Counted from the stretch's first letter, positions 26,482-35,385 are shown. The stretch is 64,000 nucleotides of DNA from Bacillota bacterium (GCA_023410595.1 JAEYPO010000030.1:124001-188000); one strand, 5' to 3'. The notes: generated by a model from the letters alone, not told the origin. Numbers and translations: made by a program.

Positions 26482-28215
26482 ATGAAGCATGTCATACTCT
26501 GCGCGATAAACGCCACATACTCTCACAGCAGCCTTTCGCTGCTCTGTTTAGAGCACGCGTCCGAATACAGGCCTGATACGCTCGAGTTCACAATAAACGA
26601 CAGCGTTTCTTCCATAGTACACGCCATAGCGGCAAGGCGTCCCGACGCCGTCTGCTTTTCCTGCTATATATGGAACATAGACGCTGTGCTGCGCGCAGCG
26701 TCCTCGATAAAACGCATACTGCCCGGCTGCTTCATACTGCTCGGCGGTCCCGAGGTATCGTATGGGCGCGAACAGCTAATGCGCGCAAATCCGTTTATAG
26801 ATATGATACTCGCCGGTCCCGGCGAAATACCGTTCGCTCACTTCATGCAACGCTTTATTCACACCCCATCAAGCCTCACGGCTTGCTGGGGACCCCGTAT
26901 TAAAGGCTGCAGCCTTGCCGATACGCCGTCCGCCTGCATACGCTCGGGCGAAGACATAATAACTACCACCCCCGCGCCCGATTACGACATGAACGAAGCG
27001 CCGTTTTTGTACGGCGACCTGGGGCGTTTCAAAAACAAAATAGTCTACTACGAGACAAGCCGCGGCTGCCCCTTTGCCTGCGCCTACTGCCTGTCCGCCG
27101 GTACGGGAGTATCATTCCTGTCCACAGAGCGCGTCAAATACGAGTTGGAGCATTTCATAAAGTCGGGCGTACGCCAGGTAAAGCTTGTTGACAGGACGTT
27201 CAACTACCCTCCCGCCCGCGCGAAAGAGATAATAAAAACGCTCCTCACATTATCAGAAAAATATCCCGATTCGCAGACAAACTTCCATTTCGAGATTGCT
27301 CCGTCGCTGCTGGACAGCGAAACGCTTGCGCTGCTGCGCTCAGCTAAGAAAGGCCTTATTCGCCTGGAGGCGGGCATACAGTCCACCAATTCTGACACGC
27401 TGCGCGCGGTAAACCGCGGCGCGTGTACGCCGCAGCTGTTAGAAAACCTTAAGGCTCTGTGCGGCATGGATAACATACGCGTGCACGTCGACCTAATAGC
27501 GGGCCTTCCCCATGAGAGCTATGGTATGTTTGCCTCATCGTTCAACGACGCGTACGGCTTAAAGCCCACGGAGCTGCAGCTCGGCTTTTTAAAGCTGCTC
27601 AAGGGCTCGCCTCTTCGCGCAAACGCTGCCGATTACGGCATAGTCTGCACGGATCACGCGCCTTACGAGGTGCTGTTTACAAACGACATATCGTTTATGG
27701 AGCTTTCCACTCTGCACCTTATCGAAAAGACGCTGGGCATGCTTTATAACTCGGGGCTATGCCTTACGGCGCTCGAGCATATCGTACCGCATTTTGCGTC
27801 CCCGTTCGCTTTCTTCGAAGAGTTCGCGCTTTTCTTGGACGGCGAGGGCTGGTTTTCTCAGCCCCATAAAACGAAGGCGCTGTTTGAGCTCATTTACTCG
27901 TTCGCGTCATCCCATGGCTGCCCCGGCGGCGAGATTACAGAAGCGCTCGCGTTTGACTGGCTGTGTATAGAAAAGCCCAGAACATGGCCCGAATTTCTCG
28001 AGGGCTGGGCCGAATCGGGACGGACGCAGCTGCGCGCATTCTTAAGCGATACCGATAACATAAGCGCATACCTGCCCGCGTACGCGCGCCTTTCGCCCGG
28101 CGAGATAAGCAGGCGCTGCTTCGCTCATACTTTCAGTGGATTATTTCCGGGGAAAACGCTGCTGTTTGACTACGGCAAGCACCGCGGCGACGACGGCTTC
28201 TTTCAGGTCATATAG
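26482..28215 (+). CDS. B12-binding domain radical SAM protein (DUF4080 type)
   Basis: A 577-residue iron-sulfur enzyme. Residues 1-130 resemble a cobalamin-binding fold (YSHSSLSLLCL, then LLGGPEVSYG). The radical SAM core follows (about 180-380) with CPFACAYC, the CxxxCxxC motif that binds the 4Fe-4S cluster and S-adenosylmethionine, and the helical C-terminus is of DUF4080 type. The reaction is unknown for this family. An imperfect palindrome (26864-26891) lies in frame in the linker between the two domains and codes for HTPSSLTACWG; copies of a similar palindrome occur between genes. No strong ribosome-binding site is visible. A terminator follows the stop. Confidence 0.88.
   Translation: MKHVILCAINATYSHSSLSLLCLEHASEYRPDTLEFTINDSVSSIVHAIAARRPDAVCFSCYIWNIDAVLRAASSIKRILPGCFILLGGPEVSYGREQLMRANPFIDMILAGPGEIPFAHFMQRFIHTPSSLTACWGPRIKGCSLADTPSACIRSGEDIITTTPAPDYDMNEAPFLYGDLGRFKNKIVYYETSRGCPFACAYCLSAGTGVSFLSTERVKYELEHFIKSGVRQVKLVDRTFNYPPARAKEIIKTLLTLSEKYPDSQTNFHFEIAPSLLDSETLALLRSAKKGLIRLEAGIQSTNSDTLRAVNRGACTPQLLENLKALCGMDNIRVHVDLIAGLPHESYGMFASSFNDAYGLKPTELQLGFLKLLKGSPLRANAADYGIVCTDHAPYEVLFTNDISFMELSTLHLIEKTLGMLYNSGLCLTALEHIVPHFASPFAFFEEFALFLDGEGWFSQPHKTKALFELIYSFASSHGCPGGEITEALAFDWLCIEKPRTWPEFLEGWAESGRTQLRAFLSDTDNISAYLPAYARLSPGEISRRCFAHTFSGLFPGKTLLFDYGKHRGDDGFFQVI
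26864..26891. repeat. Small palindromic repeat inside a coding gene
   Basis: Outer arms CCCCA/TGGGG and inner arms CAAGCC/GGCTTG with a TCAC loop form an 11-bp hairpin with one mismatch. Nearly the same core (CAAGTC-TCAC-GACTTG) occurs between genes at 41891-41906, and a looser version at about 37969-37992. The in-frame location recalls the palindromic elements known inside Rickettsia genes. Confidence 0.6.
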
Positions 28216-28224
28216 AAATGTAAA

Positions 28225-28255
28225 AAAACAGAGATACAAAAGCCTCTCTGTTTTA
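28225..28255. terminator. Intrinsic terminator
   Basis: AAAACAGAG and CTCTGTTTT arms (about 28226-28254) flank an internal loop, with A- and T-runs on both sides. It separates the convergent radical SAM gene (ends 28215) and GldG-like gene (ends 28282) and may serve both. Confidence 0.85.
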
Positions 28256-28281
28256 TATATAGAAAACATTTGCTTGAAGAC

Positions 28282-29712
28282 TTAAAGCCTTCTGCGCTTT
28301 GCCCACCTCGAAAGCCCGCCAAGGAACACCGCCAGCGCGGGCACTCCCGCCGCGGCCGTCATAAGCAGCGGCTTTATATCCTGGTTTAAGCTGAGCCTGT
28401 AGGCAGCGTCGGCCTCGTCGTACATCTTCTTTGCGGGTATTGACGCCGTCCCCTGGCTGCTGCCCAGAAACTTTACAGTATTCAGAAACAAATCTGAATT
28501 GCCCTTGTAAGCATAGTCCGCAGCCGAGGTAATAAACGATGAAGACGAAAACACAACGAGCGACGTTTCGTCTTTCTTTGCCAGCGCTCCCACAATAAAC
28601 GAACCCGCGGTGCCCGACTCGCTGCCGAGGTTTAAGGGCCCCTGCGCGTTTACGGCGCGGCACGATATGTCGGTTGAGAGCAGCGGCACTGTTTGTGCGC
28701 CCTCTGCCTGCGACAGCTCTATAACGCCCGCGTACGAGAGCACCGGCCTCAAGGGCTTACCGGATATGCACAGCGCTTCTGCGCCTTCCTCCGTCACCGT
28801 CGGCATTACGTTCACGGGCGACTTATACGTCTGCGCGGGGTTCCCCCCTATTATAACGTCGCTGCCTATACTGATGCCGTATCCAGATATGAGCGCCTTA
28901 AAATTCTCAAGTCTGTCGCCCAGATATTCGGACTCGCCCGTCTCTTTATCCGCGCTCATGCTGTCCATAAAGAAAACGGCGTGGCCTCCCGCGTCGAGAA
29001 AAGCCTTAATGTTGCGGTATCCCGCATCGCTTACGTCCTCTTTCGGGCCTATCACGGCGAGTATATTCGACTCCGGGTCAAGCGGCGCTTCAACGCTGAT
29101 GAACCCCGCGCCGTAATACATATCCTCTATATCGGCAAGCAGTTTGTCGCACGGCTTGCTTTCCCCCTGTCCGGACAGAAAAACGACCCTGCCCGCCTTT
29201 TCCTGCGCCACATATTTTATGGCGGACGTTATCCTCTGCTCGCCTCTGAAATACTTAACGCCCGGCGATATGCCCGTCCTCCCCGAATCCTGATACAAAT
29301 CACCGCTCGATAGCACCGCCGTCCGTTTGCTTTGTGCGCCTGTCATAATATCCGTGTCGGAAATTATCACGGAAAGCTGCGCAGCGCCGAGCGCCGCCGC
29401 TTCCTTCGAGTCCGCGCTGACGGCTTCAACGTTTAGCTTTTCCGACGCGGAGGCATAGCTTTTAAGAAGCGCATACGTCATGTCCTGTTCTTCGCCCTCG
29501 ACATAATATACGTACACGTTTTTTTGCAGCCCATAAAGCGCCTGCTTCGTGCCTTCCGAGAGCACGGTATACTGCTCGCGCGTCGCGTCGAATCGCAGGC
29601 TATAGCCATCCTCCAGCCAGTACGCCAATATGTTGACCCCCAGCGCCAAGGCCGCAGCGGCGATTGCCGCAATATATCTTTTTCCTGTATGTCCGCTCAT
29701 AATACTCATCAT
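28282..29712 (-). CDS. GldG-like ABC transporter auxiliary protein
   Basis: A 476-residue protein with an N-terminal membrane helix (about 15-35), a large extracytoplasmic domain of the ABC-transporter auxiliary (GldG) type and a C-terminal membrane helix ending RWAKRRRL. Seen: ILAYWLEDGYSLRFDATREQ, VYVYYVEGEEQ, a GQGESKP motif (VVFLSGQGESKP) and GGHAVFFMDSM, which are usual in this family. The frame is open to 29745, but the ATG at 29712 lies one base after the permease stop and suits coupled translation. It is the last gene of an ATPase-permease-GldG operon. Firmicutes homologues are not linked to gliding; their role is unknown. Confidence 0.85.
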   Translation of the reverse strand: MMSIMSGHTGKRYIAAIAAAALALGVNILAYWLEDGYSLRFDATREQYTVLSEGTKQALYGLQKNVYVYYVEGEEQDMTYALLKSYASASEKLNVEAVSADSKEAAALGAAQLSVIISDTDIMTGAQSKRTAVLSSGDLYQDSGRTGISPGVKYFRGEQRITSAIKYVAQEKAGRVVFLSGQGESKPCDKLLADIEDMYYGAGFISVEAPLDPESNILAVIGPKEDVSDAGYRNIKAFLDAGGHAVFFMDSMSADKETGESEYLGDRLENFKALISGYGISIGSDVIIGGNPAQTYKSPVNVMPTVTEEGAEALCISGKPLRPVLSYAGVIELSQAEGAQTVPLLSTDISCRAVNAQGPLNLGSESGTAGSFIVGALAKKDETSLVVFSSSSFITSAADYAYKGNSDLFLNTVKFLGSSQGTASIPAKKMYDEADAAYRLSLNQDIKPLLMTAAAGVPALAVFLGGLSRWAKRRRL

Positions 29713-29713
29713 T

Positions 29714-30397
29714 CTACTTAAAACGCATACTGTACGCCGTCGCACGCGCCGAAGCGTACAAAAGCAGCGCGCTTATGCTGAAAAAATAAATAATATCGGA
29801 AAGTCCCACAAAGCCTGTGAAAAACGCGTTTACATGATAAGAAGGCGTCGCCTTTACAAGCGTGTCCCCAATCCCGTTCATGCCGGAAAACAGCGCCTGT
29901 ACAAGCAGCACGAGCAGCATTACGCACAGGCTTAGCGCTCCGGCCGCCGCACGCCTCGACGTAAACGAGGACGCAAACTGCCCCAGCGATATCAGCGACG
30001 CGCCCAGCAGCATCAAGCCTAATAGCCCAGAGCCCGTCTCGCTCCACGAAGGCTCGCCTAAAAATACGAGTATAAGCGGATATATAAGCAACGCCCCGAG
30101 CGCCGCTGCAAGCACGGTGAGCGCCGCGAAGTACTTTCCCGCGATTATCGCCCCTATGCGCACAGGCGCCGAGAGCAGCGTCCTGTCACCGCCCGCGGGC
30201 CGCATTGTAAGTATGGGCACTGTTACAAAAAGCGCGTACTGAATACTGTCGAATACCGCGTACATGCCTGTAATCTCGCCGCCTATGTTGGCGGTCGCAA
30301 ACGCGGCCCCTCCAATAAACAGCACGGCCGATATAAATAAGTAAGCGGAAAGCGTATTGAAATACGACTTCAGCTCTTTACAATATACGGCTCTCAT
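29714..30397 (-). CDS. ABC-2 type permease (GldF-like)
   Basis: A 227-residue membrane protein with six hydrophobic segments, beginning MRAVYCKELKSYFNTLSAYLF, which is the usual start of GldF-type permeases (amphipathic helix, then first membrane span). MRPAGGDRTLLSAPVR after the second span is the conserved cytosolic loop; most relatives have E-E-K-R-x-G-T at this place, so it has diverged. The ATG at 30397 overlaps the end of the ATPase gene by 20 bases. With the ATPase and GldG-like protein it forms one transporter. Confidence 0.85.
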   Translation of the reverse strand: MRAVYCKELKSYFNTLSAYLFISAVLFIGGAAFATANIGGEITGMYAVFDSIQYALFVTVPILTMRPAGGDRTLLSAPVRIGAIIAGKYFAALTVLAAALGALLIYPLILVFLGEPSWSETGSGLLGLMLLGASLISLGQFASSFTSRRAAAGALSLCVMLLVLLVQALFSGMNGIGDTLVKATPSYHVNAFFTGFVGLSDIIYFFSISALLLYASARATAYSMRFK

Positions 30398-31334
30398 TGT
30401 CCGTTTCTTCACCACCCGCCAATTCGGAAAATATATCTTCAAGCGTCAGCTTTAAGCCGCTTAAGCTCAAAAGCGCTATATCCGAGCGCGCCGCAGCGCG
30501 AAATATATTCTCGCGCACGTCTGTGTCCGATTCTACTGCGAAATCGCACGTACCGCTCTCATTGCATCCCAAAGCCTCTACATACTCCACGCCTTCTATG
30601 CCGCGCAGTAGCTGGAGACCCTTTTCCCTTCCAGCTTTCAGCCTCACCTTAAGACGCCGCTGCGAGCCCTCGGTTTTCAGTAGGCTCTCCGTAGACTGCC
30701 TTGCGGCCACCGCTCCCTTGCTCAGTATTATTACGCTGTCGCAAACCTGGGCCGCCTCGCGTATGCTGCGCGTCAGCATCGCTATCGAATACTTGCCTTT
30801 CAGCGATTTTATAGTTTCTCGAAAGCCCTCCGCCTCGTCCGGGCTCAGCCCGGAAAACGGCTCGTCGAATATCAGCGCCTGAGGATCGCCGCAGAGCGCT
30901 CCCGCTAAAGCGGCCCGCTGATGCGCTATCCTAGGCGCGCTGCGTATCAGCTGCCCGCCGTATTCCGTCGCCCCCGCTTTCAAAAGGGCGCACTCGACAT
31001 GCTCTCCCGCTTCTTTTCGCGCCACGTTTTTCAGCGAGCATACAAACGATATGTATTCGTTCACCGTCATCTCCGGGTAAAGCATAGGGCGCTGAGGCAC
31101 GTAGCCTACAGAGCGCTTCGCTAAAAGCGGGCGCTTTTGCATATCGTATCCGCCTAAGATTACGCTGCCCTGAGTGGCATAAGCGCAGCCGGACATTATA
31201 TCGGCAAGCGCGGTCTTGCCCGACGCCCTGCGGCCTATTATAGCCGCCGCCTCGCCTTTTGCTATAGACAGCGTAACGTTTGTAAGCGTATAATCCGCGC
31301 CCGTTTTTTTATACACGGCTTTAAGCTCTACCAA
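30378..31334 (-). CDS. GldA-like ABC transporter ATP-binding protein with altered catalytic motifs
   Basis: A 318-residue ATPase subunit. Kept: Walker A GRRASGKT (about 34-41), Q-loop in VGYVPQRPMLYPEMT, and Walker B LIFDEP with its catalytic Glu. Changed: the LSGGQ signature reads SAPRIAHQRAALA, the D-loop is SGLSPDE instead of SGLDP, and the H-loop His of STH is Arg in MLTRSIREA. The C-terminal 100 residues are the extra domain found in GldA/CcmA-like subunits. It would bind ATP, but hydrolysis must be weak or unusual because a homodimer has these changes in both sites. The frame is otherwise intact and the operon is compact, so it does not look like a pseudogene. Confidence 0.88.
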   Translation of the reverse strand: MVELKAVYKKTGADYTLTNVTLSIAKGEAAAIIGRRASGKTALADIMSGCAYATQGSVILGGYDMQKRPLLAKRSVGYVPQRPMLYPEMTVNEYISFVCSLKNVARKEAGEHVECALLKAGATEYGGQLIRSAPRIAHQRAALAGALCGDPQALIFDEPFSGLSPDEAEGFRETIKSLKGKYSIAMLTRSIREAAQVCDSVIILSKGAVAARQSTESLLKTEGSQRRLKVRLKAGREKGLQLLRGIEGVEYVEALGCNESGTCDFAVESDTDVRENIFRAAARSDIALLSLSGLKLTLEDIFSELAGGEETDNESRIL

Positions 31335-31512
31335 AAAAACATCCTCCCGGCAGAATAACCTATATCTTGCAGAATAATTATATCAAAGAGGCAAATATAC
31401 CGGTGTAAATTATCTGTGAATTTGTGTATTTTGCTTTTGGCCGGTCATATTTCCTTTAAATTATATGTATATATGTTAAAGAGAACTATCTTCAAAAAGA
31501 GAGGTTAAGAAT

Positions 31513-33021
31513 ATGAAAGTACAGAAAACATCCTTCAAAACGGAGACGGCCCTTGGAAGCAAACCCGTCGAGAGCCTTGTCGAAGGAAAGCTTACAGTGC
31601 CCGCCGATAAAGCGGACATTGGGCGTATACTGCTCGTGCAGGGCAATGTGCACGTGAATGCGGAGCCGGGCGACGGTAAGGTCTTTATGGAAGGAACCGT
31701 AAAGTTCAGCGTTGTATATATGGGTTTTGAAGGCAGCATCGATTCCTTTGAATCGTCCTCTCCGTTCAGGCACACGGAAAACGTGGAAAACGCGGGCGCG
31801 AACATGAACGTATACGCCAAAGGGAGCGTAAAGGAGATAGAGTTCAACGTCGATGACGACCGGACGATATACGTCAAGGGAGTAGTCGCCCTCAGCATAA
31901 ACGGCAGCGTTGAAGACGCGCACGAAGCCGTCGTGGGTGCGGAATCGCCCGATATGCAGGTTAAGTCGCTTAAACAGCGTATCGCGGCCGTAAGCGAGCA
32001 TAAGCGGGATACCGCGACGATGCGCGAGGATATACGCATACCCCAGAGTATGCCCAAGGCCGAAAAGGTACTATACTCCGACGCGTACGCCGTTGTAAAA
32101 TCCGTAAAGTCGGAAGACATGAAGATTATAGTCGAGGGCGACATCAAGCTTATGGTGCTGTACCTTTCCGAAGACAAGAACGCGCCGCTTCAGTATTTCT
32201 ACGACTCGCTGCCTTTCGGCAGCATACTCGCATCTGAGAACGCGGCCATAGACGACACAGTGCTGGCCGACGCCGACCTTTACGACCTCGGGGTGGACGT
32301 TGCCGAAGAGGAAGGCGACATATTGCGCATAAACGCGAAGATCAACGTGATATGCACCGTAAACACGCACAACGATATCGAATACATGGAGGACGCGTAT
32401 TCTTTGAAGAACAGGCTGAATATCCGCTATGGCGACTGCTGCTTTAAGCATGCCGACTTCGCGGGCAGCGTAAAAGCGTTCGCACGCAGCGCGATAACCA
32501 TACCGCCCTACGAGCCCAGCGTCTCACGTATCGTGTGCATGAAAGCGTCGCCCGTAATAATCACCGCCGCGCCCAACGTAGATCGCGTATACCTTGAGGG
32601 GCTCATGATGTTCACTATCTGCTACGCGTCGCCCGAAGGCATGCGCAGCTATTCCGGAGAAGTTCCGTTCGAGTCGGAAGCGCAGATGGACGGCCTTCTG
32701 CCCTCCCACGACGTCGACGTCTCCGCAGAGGTCGAGTACTGCTCATTCGAGGGGGCGGGCAGGGACATAAGCGTCAAATTCATGATGGATGTGCAGATAA
32801 GGGCGTTTTCAAGAAACGGCTTTAAGCTCGTTTCCGACATCGAGGAGACGGAGGAAAGCGCGCCGCATAAAAAAGGCATCACAATCTATTTCGCAGACGG
32901 AGGCGAAAACCTGTGGGATATTGCGAAGCGTTATTCAACGACGCTGGACAGCGTGAAGCGCTTCAACCCCGACATAGAAGATAACCTGCAGCAGGGCCAG
33001 AGGATACTCATCATGGGATGA
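31513..33021 (+). CDS. sipL: SipL-like spore coat morphogenesis protein (DUF3794 and LysM)
   Basis: A 502-residue protein with three DUF3794 domains (about residues 35-130, 185-285 and 340-440; each has a GxVxxxVxY-type core such as EGTVKFSVVYMGFEG and EGDIKLMVLYLSEDK) and a C-terminal LysM domain (about 457-501, with GENLWDIAKRYSTTLDSVKRFN). This is the domain layout of SipL of Clostridioides difficile (about 520 residues), which binds the coat ATPase SpoIVA through its LysM domain and is needed for coat assembly around the forespore. AGAGAGG lies 8 bases upstream of the ATG and a terminator follows. It shows the organism is a spore former. Confidence 0.82.
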   Translation: MKVQKTSFKTETALGSKPVESLVEGKLTVPADKADIGRILLVQGNVHVNAEPGDGKVFMEGTVKFSVVYMGFEGSIDSFESSSPFRHTENVENAGANMNVYAKGSVKEIEFNVDDDRTIYVKGVVALSINGSVEDAHEAVVGAESPDMQVKSLKQRIAAVSEHKRDTATMREDIRIPQSMPKAEKVLYSDAYAVVKSVKSEDMKIIVEGDIKLMVLYLSEDKNAPLQYFYDSLPFGSILASENAAIDDTVLADADLYDLGVDVAEEEGDILRINAKINVICTVNTHNDIEYMEDAYSLKNRLNIRYGDCCFKHADFAGSVKAFARSAITIPPYEPSVSRIVCMKASPVIITAAPNVDRVYLEGLMMFTICYASPEGMRSYSGEVPFESEAQMDGLLPSHDVDVSAEVEYCSFEGAGRDISVKFMMDVQIRAFSRNGFKLVSDIEETEESAPHKKGITIYFADGGENLWDIAKRYSTTLDSVKRFNPDIEDNLQQGQRILIMG

Positions 33022-33044
33022 TGACCGGACATTATAAAGTTATA

Positions 33045-33070
33045 AATATCCCCAGTCGGGGGTATTTTTA
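33045..33070 (+). terminator. Intrinsic terminator after the SipL-like gene
   Basis: ATATCCCC, loop AGTC and GGGGGTAT followed by TTTTTAT, 25 bases downstream of the stop at 33021. Confidence 0.9.
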
Positions 33071-33162
33071 TACGGGCGCGTTTACTTGAGCGATATGCAG
33101 CTGTATATTTTGGTTAAATTTAAGTTAGTTACGGTCAAAACAGTTATTGTAAGGATATTCAT

Positions 33163-33975
33163 ATGACTATTTTGTACTTTTCGGCTACCGGCAACAGCCT
33201 ATCTACGGCAAAATACATCGGAGATTCGGAAGACATGCATAAAGCCTGTGGGCCAATCGGCACTCCTCAATTAAAGTCCATACCCCGGCTTGAACGGGCG
33301 GGCGAATACGAAACAGAGGACGACGTAATAGGTATCGTATCGCCCGTCTATTTCCTTGCCCTGCCCCTTTTGGTAAGGCGCTATCTGTCAAAAGCAAAGC
33401 TTAAGGGCGGATATGTGTTCAGCGTTCTTACATACGGATCCTTCAGCGGGAACGCAACGGATAAGCTCGTAAAAGTATTGCAATCGAACGGTAACGCAAT
33501 ACATTATGCCGCCACTCTCAAGATGGTTGACAACTACCTGCCTTGTTTCAAAGTTGAAAATCAGCTTGCTGGGCTTCCAAGAAAGAATGTCGACTCTAAG
33601 CTGGCAGAGATAAAAAACGATATCGCCAGGCGCCGGCATAAATTACCGCATACGAATCTATTGCTTAATGTGATTTCGACCATGTTGAGCTCAAAGATGG
33701 AAACGCAGCGGGGAATGGCCGCAATAAAAGACACTGATAAAGCTTTTTACGTTAATGAAAGCTGCAACGGGTGCGGAATTTGTGAGCTGGTCTGCCCTGT
33801 ATCGAATATTGGCGTTGAAAGCAGGCCTATATTCAGGCATCACTGCGAATCCTGCTTTGCGTGCATACACAATTGCCCGGCGCATGCTATACAGCTTAAG
33901 TGCCAAAGAAGCGAAGCAAGATTCCGCAATGAAAACGTTACTTTAAATGAATTGATAGCAGCAAACGGACGCTAA
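33163..33975 (+). CDS. EFR1 family ferredoxin-flavodoxin protein
   Basis: A 270-residue electron-transfer protein. The N-terminus is flavodoxin-like with the phosphate loop SATGNSLSTAKYI (about 7-19) and SPVYFLALPLLVRRYL (about 57-72). Near the C-terminus are two 4Fe-4S motifs: CNGCGICELVCP (about 203-214) and CESCFACIHNCP (about 229-240). AAGGA precedes the ATG. It probably moves electrons between a flavin partner and an unknown acceptor in the cytoplasm. It stands alone between two terminator-like hairpins. Confidence 0.9.
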   Translation: MTILYFSATGNSLSTAKYIGDSEDMHKACGPIGTPQLKSIPRLERAGEYETEDDVIGIVSPVYFLALPLLVRRYLSKAKLKGGYVFSVLTYGSFSGNATDKLVKVLQSNGNAIHYAATLKMVDNYLPCFKVENQLAGLPRKNVDSKLAEIKNDIARRRHKLPHTNLLLNVISTMLSSKMETQRGMAAIKDTDKAFYVNESCNGCGICELVCPVSNIGVESRPIFRHHCESCFACIHNCPAHAIQLKCQRSEARFRNENVTLNELIAANGR

Positions 33976-34025
33976 AGTAATACGAGCTGAATTCCAGTAA
34001 GCGGGCGGCTTCCCACACTAACCCG

Positions 34026-34295
34026 CTATATCCTGTGCATGGCGTCGAATATCTCTTCGCGCATTATGCGTATGTCCATGCACATCTCTTTGCCCACGCC
34101 GCTTAGCTCGTCGGAAAGCGATGCAAACGACTCGGTGCACCCTTCAAGGTCCACCAGCATTATCATCGCGAAGTAATCCTGCAGCACCGTCTGGCTTATG
34201 TCCAGTATATTAACGCCGCGTTTGCTCAGCGCCGCCGATACTCCCGCTATTATGCCTGTCTTGTCTTTTCCCGATACCGTTACTATAGCTTTCAT
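34026..34295 (-). CDS. UPF0237-type ACT domain protein
   Basis: An 89-residue stand-alone ACT domain protein: MKAIVTVSGKDKTGIIAGVSAALSKR with the usual DKTGIIA loop for ligand binding, then ILDISQTVLQDYFAMIMLVDL. The ATG at 34295 with GGCGGG upstream gives the typical length; the frame is open to 34331. ACT domains bind amino acids or related small molecules and regulate partners; the role of this family is unproven. It is the last of three genes on the minus strand. Confidence 0.9.
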   Translation of the reverse strand: MKAIVTVSGKDKTGIIAGVSAALSKRGVNILDISQTVLQDYFAMIMLVDLEGCTESFASLSDELSGVGKEMCMDIRIMREEIFDAMHRI

Positions 34296-34317
34296 TTGCC
34301 CGCCGCCTTGTAATAAA

Positions 34318-34605
34318 CTATTTGCCTTCAATCACTATTGTGTCGCATTCCGAGGAAGAAAGCCTGTGCCCGAGTATTCGCCGGTACTCGTCCGAATCGT
34401 ACCAGCGCTTTAATTCTTCCCTGCCCGGAAACCGTATGAGCACGGCCTTTGTGTAATCCCAACTGCCTTCGAGCACCCAAGGGTTTTCGTCCACTGCGAG
34501 GTATTCGCCTCCGAATTTTGCGAACACCTCGTCTGTGTCTTTTAAGTATTTCTCGTACTCTTCCTGATCGTGTATACGTATATTCGCTATAAAATAAACG
34601 CTCAT
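34318..34605 (-). CDS. DUF1330 family protein
   Basis: A 95-residue dimeric alpha-beta barrel-type protein: MSVYFIANIRIHDQEEYEKY, GGEYLAVDENPWVLEGSWD and KRWYDSDEYRRILGHR are the classical DUF1330 blocks. Function of the family is unknown. It lies 10 bases after the UPF0316 gene and 22 bases before the ACT protein, so the three form one operon. Confidence 0.9.
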   Translation of the reverse strand: MSVYFIANIRIHDQEEYEKYLKDTDEVFAKFGGEYLAVDENPWVLEGSWDYTKAVLIRFPGREELKRWYDSDEYRRILGHRLSSSECDTIVIEGK

Positions 34606-34615
34606 AAGATATCGC

Positions 34616-35164
34616 CTACTTCTTTATATAACCGCCGTTTACTACCCTTACGTCGTTTACTGTTATTACCGCCTGCTTCAGTTTCGATTTTATTATGGAC
34701 AGTGCGACGGGTATGCGTTTGCGTTTAAGGTGCAGTACAAGCACTTCCCTCTTTCCGTCCTTGCCCTCGCCCTCCATTACCGTTACGGCGAAATCACGGC
34801 TTCTCAATTCTTCCACAAGGCTGTCGGTATCGTCGTCTGTCGGCACAATTACCTGCAGCGAGCTTAAACCGAAAGCGAGCTTTCCTTCCAGCCAGGAGCC
34901 CAGCCAGTTGCCGCACGCGAACGCAAGAGCGAACACAACGCACCTTAGTATGTCCTGCTGAAAGCCCACGAGCACCGTACCGGTGACAATAAGCCACAGC
35001 GTTATTTCAAAGAAAGCGGTGACAGACCCCATTAGCCTCTCGCCGCGGTTTATTAGCACAATCCTTATCGTCGACACCGTAACTTCAATGATCTTGCCGA
35101 AGAATACGAAAAGATATACCCAAATGCTTGGATGCGCCAGTATGTTTGTTAAAAAATCTTCCAT
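34616..35164 (-). CDS. UPF0316/DUF2179 membrane protein
   Basis: A 182-residue protein with three N-terminal membrane helices (about 15-105) containing VYLFVFFGKIIEVTVSTIRI and FACGNWLGSWLEGKL, then a cytosolic DUF2179 domain (about 110-180, VMEGEGKDGKREVLVLHLKRKR). This is the usual form of the UPF0316 family. DUF2179 domains are thought to bind small ligands; function is unknown. AGGGAGA lies upstream of the ATG. First gene of the three-gene operon. Confidence 0.9.
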   Translation of the reverse strand: MEDFLTNILAHPSIWVYLFVFFGKIIEVTVSTIRIVLINRGERLMGSVTAFFEITLWLIVTGTVLVGFQQDILRCVVFALAFACGNWLGSWLEGKLAFGLSSLQVIVPTDDDTDSLVEELRSRDFAVTVMEGEGKDGKREVLVLHLKRKRIPVALSIIKSKLKQAVITVNDVRVVNGGYIKK

Positions 35165-35318
35165 ATTTTCTCCCTGTTTTCAGTCATAATATATCATAAT
35201 TATATTCGATGCAATACTTGTCTTATCAAAGCTGCACCATCGCAAAAACGTTCGCTGCGCCCAAACAAAAGTCCGCATTTTCGTACACGCAGTGTTGTAT
35301 CATATGCTTATAGTGTAA

Positions 35319-35348
35319 ATAAAACCAACAGATTAAACCCCCTGTTGG
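35319..35348 (-). terminator. Intrinsic terminator of the XRE gene
   Basis: On the minus strand CCAACAG and CTGTTGG (35342-35348 and 35325-35331) form a 7-bp stem followed by TTTTATTT. It lies about 50 bases past the stop of the XRE-family gene. Confidence 0.75.
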
Positions 35349-35357
35349 AACTTTGCT

Positions 35358-35385
35358 GGAGCGCCTTCGCTCCTTCTTTTTTTGT
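35358..35385 (+). terminator. Terminator-like hairpin
   Basis: GGAGCG, loop CCTT and CGCTCC followed by TTCTTTTTTT. No plus-strand gene lies just upstream, so it may block read-through into the convergent XRE gene or be a stray repeat. Confidence 0.5.

Noticed and set aside
31435..31512. Sigma-E type promoter upstream of the SipL-like gene
   Set aside because: TCATATT fits a -35 box, but no acceptable CATACAMT -10 box follows at the right distance.
34000..34027. Terminator between the EFR1 and ACT genes
   Set aside because: AGCGGG/CCCGCT can pair, but there is no T-run and the arm overlaps the ACT stop codon region.
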